A DNA stretch of 64,000 bases. It comes from Dryas octopetala. Its lineage: Eukaryota > Streptophyta > Magnoliopsida > Rosales > Rosaceae. The DNA lies in assembly GCA_963921425.1 (NCBI GenBank), contig OY992835.1, forward strand, positions 11,966,001-12,030,000, in the 5' to 3' direction. This document shows, piece by piece, positions 56,567-64,000 of the stretch (positions are counted from its first letter, which is position 1; each line of letters begins with the position of its first letter). Below the pieces are notes generated by a model. It was not told where the DNA came from, made no database searches, and saw nothing but the letters and a program-made list of their open reading frames with translations. The position numbers were made by a program, and so were the translations under genes.

Positions 56567-59267
56567 TCATGCATCAAGGTCACAATGAAAAACAGGTGAA
56601 CCAAATGAGTTCAAGTCACCAAAAATAATGTCATCTCCTTCCATGTAGCAATTCAGGTCTTGACAATCAAAGTATGTTTGAATGTCATCCGGAAAACTCC
56701 CGCGCGGTACGTCCGGTTTTGAAAGTGTTGACGGACAATCTGTTGTTGAGTTCCTCTCGAGCATTTCTTTGAACTTAGGGGATTGTAGTAAAAGTCCCAG
56801 TGCAGATGACGCCGAGGCACCATTGCTCGGCCGTGGAAGAGCTAGCGTTGAATCATTTGCACTCGAGCTTGAATGGTGGGGCATAAACCCTAACCCTACT
56901 TTAGAACTAGGGTTTTGAGTTATTGGACTGATGTCACCATGAGGGCTTGGTTGAGATTTGTTAGGAACAATATTTTGGTTATTTGGGCATAGTGACTTGA
57001 TGTAACGGCTAAGATCAAAGTTTGTAACAGCATTAAGTCCTCGGTACTCTATTGCTGCCATGTCATATGCTGTGGCTGCTTCTTCTTGGGTAGCTGCCAA
57101 AAAACAGATTGAAAATAATATAATTAATTAAAGGGTACACGATTTGTGTGGGTTGAGTGGTTGACAACCAAGGAATATTAAATTCAAGAATTTAATTTGC
57201 TAGCAAATTTTGGTGGGAAGGTTTGGAAATTTTGTTCAAGAAATTTTGAATGGGCTGCCTAGGCACGCAGTTGAGGTTAGGTGATCTACATCCCAACTAA
57301 TTAGATTTGAATATTGCATATAAATTTAATTTCATTGCTTAATTTCTTTATCCTATTATCTTGGGCCCATCACATCCTATTTTCACTGCAAAACTTTATT
57401 TATTCGGTATTAGTTGTTGGCCAATAATACATTCATGACGTGTAATTGCATGCAACTTCACACGTGGCACATAAAATGACCAACTGGGTTTAGGTAAAGC
57501 CATGCACTAAAGTTAATCAATAATTTAATGACAAATTAAAGATTATTTTTTATGTAACTTATGTCTGGGCCGTCTGGCAACCAAGTTTTTCTTTTTATTA
57601 CATTTTATTCTAAATTTCTTTACTAACAATAAAAAAAAGTATTAATAATAGCTCTAGATAAATAAATAAACTGTAAAAAATGGGATCTAATTAATTACCA
57701 TAGGTTCCAAGGTAGAGATATTTGTTTCCGAATACTCTGCCAATTCGAGCCTCCCATCTTCCATTATGATGGTGTCTGCACATTTTAATTAAATCACCAA
57801 AATTTGAAACCCATTCTAACTCTATAAAGCAAGTGGTACAACACCTCCATGCATTAATTCATAGATTGTGACACCCATCTCACTTTTTTGGCAACTTAGC
57901 ATTATGGATGTGAGAAGCCAAGTGATCAAAGCATTTATTAATTATTAAAAGAGTTCTGTGGCAATTAACATACATTTGTAATTGAATATGAGATATATAC
58001 AAATTTTGAGAGGCCAAATGACTCTTTATAGCTATGAATTTGGTATTGAGTAATTAATTAATAAAAGCAATTGTACCTTGCTACACCTCTATATTTTGAA
58101 ACCCCACGAGAAAATCCACTACTTTTCCTGTAAATTAATCAACAAAGTAAATATGAAAATAACTCTTTTAAGATCCTCTAATATATATCTTCAAAGTAAA
58201 TTCATATATACTAGTTTGAAATATATAATTATCACCTCCTCAATGATCCAATGTATTCTTCTTTTGACTGACTCTCCATTTCCTTCAGCTCTTCTTGGTA
58301 TTTGGACAACTACAAGTAATTAATAGTAAAAATTAAAATAAATTGATACTATTTTACATTCAAAATAACACAAAAATAAATTTAACGAGAGGTCCAGATA
58401 TTCAGATTGAGAGATGAAAATTTACTGGGAAATTGAGGATGGTATCATGTCCCCAGTACTTTAATGCTGCCAAGTCATAAGCACGTGCAGCAGCTTCTTC
58501 ATCCTCATATGCCCCTAACAAATGCAATATACTGTATTAAATGATTCACATTCTTGCTCAAGCCCAACCAAAATTAAATTGAATTTAGATGAACAAATAA
58601 ATAAATAAATAAAATGAAAGGGTAGTAAAATGAAGAAAGTAGATATTAATTTCCCTTAATTTCTCTCCAGTCTCTATTAATTGGCTTTTCATTTCCTTGA
58701 AAAGTTGCTTTCAAAATGGGACATACCTAGATATACTGCATTTGAGTTCCACCATGATCGTGATCAGAACCCAAACAGAAAATTGAAACAAGAAAAAAAA
58801 AGAATTGTTAACTCCAATAGATTCATTAAACTATAAAAAAAAAAGAGAAACAGAAAAAGAAAAAAAGCAAGGAATTGAAAAACACTGATTAAGAACCTTG
58901 TCTTCCTTTCTTGTTCTGTGACTCATTCCAGCAATTCTTATCCCACAAATGAGCCTCATACCGACCTGTCCATCGATGCCTGAAACAAGATTAATCCAAC
59001 ATTATTGATCATCGATCACTCCATGTAAAATTAAAAAGAGAAATGAAACAAGAAAAAAAGCAGAGAGATCGAAAGCATGAACATGTTAAATAACCTGGTG
59101 ACCCCTCGGTAGATGGAGCTCCGCTGTGGCGGAGAGTCACGGCGGACGCTTTTACGCGTCCGCTTGACCTTATTAGTTGAGGGAGTACTAGTGTTGTTAT
59201 TGTTGGTGCTGCTGCTGCTGCTGCTTACAGGACTGTTCTTTTGGTTTTGCTTTGAGGTTTTCGCCAT
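56567..59267 (-). CDS. WRI4: Double-AP2 transcription factor, WRINKLED3/4 type, 360 aa, eight exons with a 9-nt microexon
   Basis: Reverse-strand exons: 59267-59095, 58979-58897, 58735-58727 (9 nt), 58514-58426, 58309-58236, 58127-58077, 57775-57699, 57093-56567; all GT-AG and in frame. The basic Ser-rich start ([10 protein letters not shown]) precedes AP2 domain 1 (about 52-118: [35 protein letters not shown]) and AP2 domain 2 (about 153-211: [45 protein letters not shown]), joined by an [19 protein letters not shown] linker. The acidic C-terminus ([14 protein letters not shown]) is a likely activation region. The 9-nt exon supplies VYL of VYLG, a hallmark of this lineage. WRI-type factors bind AW-box DNA and activate fatty-acid and cutin synthesis genes in the nucleus. 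Arabidopsis At1g16060 (ADAP/WRI3) and At1g79700 (WRI4) are the closest relatives by memory; which of the two is not decided. Confidence 0.92.
58727..58735 (-). other. 9-nt microexon of the WRI-type gene
   Basis: TATATCTAG is bounded by TGCAG on its 5' side and GTATGT on its 3' side. Joined to the preceding G and following GG it encodes Val-Tyr-Leu-Gly, restoring the AP2 domain. Without it the domain would lose three residues but stay in frame. Confidence 0.9.
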
Positions 59268-60844
59268 TAAACTCTCTCACCCAAACGAAGCAAACGTACA
59301 AAGAGTTAGAAAAAAGAGGAGGGAGAGAGAGAGAGAGACTAGGTCATAATATAATGAGAAGGGAGTAATCTAATATATGGAGGGAGGGAATGATATGGGT
59401 TTGGTTTTCTTGGCCCAAAAGAGGAAATATAAATAAATAAATGGATTATTTAATTGTAGACATCAAGTAAATATCAGTTTATTGGTATTTCTACTTTGTT
59501 GGAAAACGTTTTAAATTTGAATATCTCTTTTTTTTTTTTTAAATAAAAAATCTTTGATCCTCTGTTAATCTTTTGATGTTAAATCTCATGTCTACACCTA
59601 AAACTACATCATTTTAAACTTTTATTTAATTATCTTTTAACCTTAAAATCAGAAGTAACTAAATTTGAACATATATAAGTAAATTATCATCACCAAAAGT
59701 TTTAGAAGGATATTCAATTACTATATCATAATTTGGGAGGGTACGTAGTTTGGGATGAGAAAATAGAGGATGTATATATATGATGTAGAGCCGGCTGATA
59801 TGATGAGAAGAGGTTTTTGTTGTGGCCGTCTCTAAGCGGCTTGTAGTCTCTTATCATGTCCTCACTTGCATGTGCTTTGGGTAATTGCGTGAATTGATAG
59901 CACTTTCTCTTCATTTTTGTCCTACTCTTGTGGTATTTGCATCATATATGCAATTATATATATGGAGGGTTCACCTTATTCACCCTTGGCCTTCATCAAT
60001 TTTTAAACTCATCCCTTTTATATATTCTCCCTTTTTGTTTGTGTGATTATCTTGTTTTTTCCTCCATCATCGATTCATCATATATATATTGTCACAATTT
60101 GTTAATTATTATTATTATTATTAGTATATCATCAATTAAGCAGTGAGAAAATGTGAAGAGATTGATTAGGGTTAAGATATATAGGTCAAAAGACTGAGCC
60201 ATTACAATGTAAACATTTTCCATGGGAATTTTTTGGATTGTTTGGATTTTCAAATCTATATAAATAATGACTAATTAGGTCTGATCTAGTGATATTTTTC
60301 TTAACTTTGTTGAAACAGGTCTCAAGTTTGAATTCTAAGATTAAAAAAAAAATCTTTAACATGATGACAACTAAAGTTCGATAAAGTTATTCGTACCGCA
60401 TCTCTAATAGAGATAAGAACCACTTAATTGTATAAGTGATTATCACCCCTATTTTGAGGAGTAAAAACTTACATATAAGGGATGTCATACACAAGCACTT
60501 GTGTTTATCTCTCTCATCGATCATGTGATGATGAGACTAATAACTTAATTATAGGTCCCTTTTGGTTTGCAGATTTGAGGCTTGAGAAAGGATATCAAAA
60601 TTTCATTCTCATGTTTGGTAAACAAACTCTTGAGAATGTATTACTTTTTACACAAGTATGCGAGATACATGAAGGGAATATTTGAAACCCTTGGCGCCCT
60701 TTGGGTTCACTATTCCCATCATTATGGTCACAATAATACTAGAGAGACTATTATCCCAACTTTTGGTCACCAATAGATATGATAGATGACATGTCAGTCT
60801 TTAAATAAATTAGTACAAAATGGGACAAATAATGAATAAATTAA
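59268..60844. other. Region upstream of the WRI-type gene
   Basis: Holds the 5'-UTR (a GA-rich tract near 59321-59340) and the promoter, followed by AT-rich DNA with no gene. Sequence around 60550-60780 (CATTCTCATGTTTGGTAAAC, then TTGGTCACCAATA) looks like parts of an older degraded transposon into which the next element may have inserted. Confidence 0.45.
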
Positions 60845-61359
60845 GAGCAAATTACATTTTAATATCTCAACTATACCTCGCTTTTCAACTTGATACTTCA
60901 ACTTTAAAAAATTGCATTATCATACCTCAACTTTCATTTTGTGTCAATTTCATACCTCAGTTACATCTCTCCTATTAGAAATGTTGTTATCTATTGAAGT
61001 GGCATACGCATACCCCACCTCTAGGCATTTACGTGGCTTCTAATAATAGCCACCTGAATTTTTAAAAGATTTTATTTGATTGATTTATTACTTTTTAAAA
61101 GATTTTTTTTTAATTAATTTATTTCATTTTTTAAAGTTTTATTAGTTTTTTTATTATTTTTTATCTACGTGGCTATTTTTAAAAACCATGTTAATGCTTA
61201 GCAGTGGAGTCCGCATATGCTACATCAATAGATAATGACGTAACAGAGGTATGATATTGACACGAAATGAAAGTTGAGGTATAATAATACAACTTTTTAA
61301 AATTGAGGTACCAAGTTCAAAAATGAAGTATAATTGAGGTATTAAAATATAATTTGCTC
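60845..61359. mobile_element. Inverted-repeat Mutator-like MITE, 515 bp, GAGCAAATTA family
   Basis: Ends GAGCAAATTACATTTTAATA and, on the other strand, GAGCAAATTATATTTTAATA. Arms share CTTCAACTTTAAAAA, TACCTCAACTTTCATTT and GTTATCTATTGA with their mates. An exact 9-mer ATAAATTAA flanks both ends (60836-60844, 61360-61368). The core is T-rich (TTTTTAAAAGATTTT repeats). Same terminal sequence and arm words as the 966-bp element at 53585, but a different core. Confidence 0.85.
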
Positions 61360-61518
61360 ATAAATTAATAATTATCACATAAGTCAGGATTTATAAAGTT
61401 GGGATAATAAAATTTATTTTCATTACCATTCCCAGTATTTTTAAACACCTTAGTGAAAGTTATTCATTCTTATCTCATGGAAATAATGAGCATGAGTATG
61501 CACAACTGTGACATGAAC

Positions 61519-61899
61519 GGGGCTGACCCCGAGGGGGGCGAAGTAGGCAGTCGCCTTAGCCCCCAAATGTGAAGGGCCCTAATTGAATGTTTGTATATGA
61601 GATACAAATCAGTGGTCACAAATTAGGTATGTGAAAACTTCTCAAGCTATTAGTGACGTATATTAAATTGTTTAATTTTAGTACTATTTTCTTTCAGCAC
61701 TAAATCATATATACATTGCTAAAAGAATAGTTGTAAAAAAATTAAAAGAATACAAACCGTTAATCGGCACTAAATCATATATCAAATTGTTGTTTCATAC
61801 CGACATTATTTTTTACTCAAATATGATACATATAAATAGAAGAACATATTAATTTTCTTTAATCGGCCTGCACCTAGGCAAGAATTTGATTCCAGCCCT
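61519..61899. mobile_element. Small inverted-repeat element, about 380 bp (tentative)
   Basis: The left end GGGCTGACCCCGA...GGGGGCGAAGTAGGCAGTCG and the right end, on the other strand, GGGCTGGAATCAAATTCTTG...TAGGTGCAGGCCG are partly inverted-complementary. The left part (GTCGCCTTAGCCCCCAAA) resembles a common plant MITE end. The interior repeats CACTAAATCATATAT. Boundaries are approximate. Confidence 0.4.
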
Positions 61900-63398
61900 C
61901 CTACAGTTTCTTGAATTTAAAAAAGAAAAAGAAAAAAAAAAAGATGAGGGAATAACCAACATGTATCAAATTATCAATCATATAACAACACTTGAGTTTT
62001 GTCGACTGCAAACCTACGATTAACGGATTAAGACTACAATGCAGGAAAGGCTAGCTAATAGCCTAATAGACGTAAAACCATTTAATGACCAAAAACTAGA
62101 CTTCTCTTTTTTCTTTGGTAGAGTGGAGGCCAAAGGCCCACCAAAAAAGACTTGCAGCCATTTTAGAATAGGAAAAATAAGTTTTTAAGAAAAATAAAAA
62201 AATAAAAATAAAAATAAAAATTCCTCCAATATGGGTCATCATCTCAGTAACTTAGGGGTTAAAGTATATGGTCCATATTATATATGAACCCCACCATTCT
62301 GTACATCTGCATGTTCACCAATTAATATGCAGCACATAAAAAGGGCTTTTAATTGGTACAAACTTCTTGGTGTGCCTTATTGTGCGGCTCTCTTCCTCAA
62401 AGTGTTAGAAAAGCACATCAAGGCTGTCATGGGCCGTACATTGATGAACTAATTCTGAACCACCAAATAGCTATATAACTCTACGTGGATTGACCATAAA
62501 TTGATCCAATTACTTCTTTGAAAAGGTGCTCTGTGCTTGGTTGCCTTGAGCTGCTCTACTCTTGTTAGGTAAGGCCATACTGCTTAAAGAAAAAAGTCAA
62601 CATTAACCACAGCAGGTAGGGAGCCAGATATAAAACTTCATTGGGTTGGGGGTGGGGTATAGCATGGGCCGGCTCCGATGTTTTCGGCCCAAATCCTAGT
62701 ACTGCTTGGTCCCTTGGGATTAGCAACTAGGTTGAGTCGAGCCATATAAGGCCCAATGGAAAAGTCCAATTAGACTTTTTTTGAACCTACACATACTTAC
62801 ATTAACCTTTTGACACTATTTTTAAAATTGTCAAAAACGCTTTCACATTAATAACAGTTTGTTCGTTGTTCCACTATTTTTTTCAATATATACTTTGTCC
62901 TAAACAGAATTCTTGAAGCTTACCTGACCCATGTCAATTCAAGTAAACTTTATTTCTAACTAATTGAGAGCAATAGGTTGAATTATATGAAACAATTTCA
63001 TGGTGCTCAAAAAGTCCTTGAACCTTCTGTAAGAACTGAGTTTTCATTATATGAAGCAACAAGCAGAGGATAAATATGTGAACTCTATTTGGTCACATTA
63101 TCTACTCTCATACACTCCTACAGATCTTACATCCAAACAGATTATACAGAAAAATAATATACAGTTCAAACTCTTCCTGCCTCAGCTCTAAGGAATATCT
63201 TTATTACACACAAGGCACTCAGAAATGGCAAATGGCATTCATATATTCTATACCTTATCCCAATTGTAACAATAGCTATTTATACATCATATGAACTAAG
63301 AAGAGCTACTGCTTGAAGATTTTGTTGCCAACAGGTTGCTTGGCTTTACTTAAAAATATATTTGTAAAAACATACCAAATTTCTTTTAAAATCCCAGA
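61900..63398. other. Intergenic region between the AP2 gene and the aspartic protease
   Basis: No gene seen. Contains an A-rich run near 62190-62220 and the presumed 3'-UTR of the aspartic protease toward 63398. Confidence 0.45.
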
Positions 63399-64000
63399 TC
63401 ATATAAAACTGCATGATTCTTCTGCAAATCCCAGCTCAGAGTCTTTAGTATTGTATATAACCCTTTGGTTTCTCTGCTGATAATTCCCAATAATACTTAT
63501 CTCATCTTCGTACGAAAGACTTGCAAGAGCTAAACAGATCTGTGATGCATCAGTCTTTACTAGATAAAAAATTCCGTTTACATCGACATTCAATTGAGCA
63601 TTTCCCTCAAAGTGCATCTTTATGGTAGGAATGTTCACTTCTTGATATGCACTAAGATTGAAGCAAGTGTCCAAGATTGAAAAACCTGGTGCTGTAGGGT
63701 ACCCAGAAAACTGTTTCAGAAATTCTGCCTTTACAGCCTTGTAAACTGAAGGAGCCAGCCTTGAAATAACTGTCCCAGAATCAATCAGAACTCCACCATT
63801 TGAAAAACTAGGAGCTTGTAAAGCCACTCCCCCAATACTCATACCAGTAAGGTTGAGAAAATAGAAGGTGGATAGCTGTGGATTTGTAACCATTCTAGTG
63901 TTAGAAATGGGAGTGGAATTCTTGTAAATTGAAGAATCACCACCCATAACTAATGAACCAGAAGCTGTGACTTCTGTTGTAGGTAAACAGTAGGAGAATA
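63399..64000 (-). CDS. Pepsin-like (A1) aspartic protease, C-terminal part, cut by the window edge
   Basis: Reverse strand; the reading frame is open from the right edge (starting FSYCLPTTEVTASGSLVMGG) to a stop at 63399-63401, 199 residues in all. It includes the flap-side segment TFYFLNLTGMSIGG, the second catalytic triad as VLIDSGTVISRL (Asp encoded near 63780), a CFNLS segment after DTC, and the family's C-terminal IIGNYQQRN, RVIYNTKDSELGFAEESC. This order is typical of the plant nepenthesin-type aspartyl protease family (At5g10770-like, by memory). The enzymes are usually secreted or apoplastic. The first catalytic Asp, signal peptide and propeptide lie outside the window. Confidence 0.92.
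   Translation of the reverse strand, partial: FSYCLPTTEVTASGSLVMGGDSSIYKNSTPISNTRMVTNPQLSTFYFLNLTGMSIGGVALQAPSFSNGGVLIDSGTVISRLAPSVYKAVKAEFLKQFSGYPTAPGFSILDTCFNLSAYQEVNIPTIKMHFEGNAQLNVDVNGIFYLVKTDASQICLALASLSYEDEISIIGNYQQRNQRVIYNTKDSELGFAEESCSFI

Noticed and set aside
60550..61480. Older transposon surrounding the 515-bp MITE
   Set aside because: Words on both sides suggest a nested insertion, but I could not match terminal repeats well enough to claim it.

Overview
This window is nuclear DNA from a flowering plant, most likely a rosid eudicot. It is AT-rich. Its genes carry many GT-AG introns, and the products (chloroplast-targeted proteins, a double-AP2 transcription factor, a plant subtilase, a tubby-like protein, a Nudix-DPP III fusion) are plant families. 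The intergenic DNA and long introns are packed with small inverted-repeat transposons (MITEs), LINE remnants and microsatellites. There is no bacterial, organellar or viral gene cluster and no CRISPR array. I know of no undescribed multi-gene system that would fit. The most unusual material is the family of inverted-repeat elements between 52.9 and 61.4 kb and at 24.5 kb, plus several conserved genes of unknown function.

Layout. 1-740 (-): first exons of a SERINC-type membrane protein, cut by the left edge. 4.1-8.8 kb (+): a small conserved membrane protein whose single coding exon follows a ~4.1 kb 5'-leader intron. 10.3-12.6 kb (+): an intronless secreted subtilisin-like protease. 13.5-14.9 kb (-): an F-box/LRR pseudogene with three frameshifts. 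16.4-20.0 kb (+): a six-exon trimethylguanosine synthase-like methyltransferase. 21.8-22.6 kb (+): an intronless CAF1 deadenylase. 22.6-27.1 kb: three DNA-transposon-like elements. 27.2-40.7 kb (+): a 21-exon gene for the Nudix hydrolase 3/dipeptidyl peptidase III fusion, its introns hosting LINE and hairpin insertions. 41.9-44.4 kb (-): a five-exon chloroplast Rossmann-fold protein of unknown function. 44.6-46.0 kb: MITE and tandem repeats. 47.4-50.5 kb (+): a nine-exon tubby-like protein (TLP8 type). 51.2-54.6 kb: three transposon-like inverted-repeat elements. 56.6-59.3 kb (-): an eight-exon WRINKLED-type AP2 factor including a 9-nt microexon. 60.8-61.9 kb: two more elements. 63.4-64.0 kb (-): the C-terminal part of an aspartic protease, cut by the right edge.

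The genes do not form a pathway. Several of them (SERINC, small membrane protein, NUDT3, the chloroplast Rossmann protein, TLP8, the WRI3/WRI4-type factor) are, from memory, neighbours on Arabidopsis chromosome 1 in two duplicated blocks (around At1g16060-At1g16180 and At1g79660-At1g79700). The window therefore looks like a conserved ancestral gene order, interrupted here by a protease, a broken F-box gene, TGS1, CAF1 and mobile elements. Exon boundaries were set by hand from splice signals and reading-frame continuity. No transcript data were available, so UTRs are approximate.
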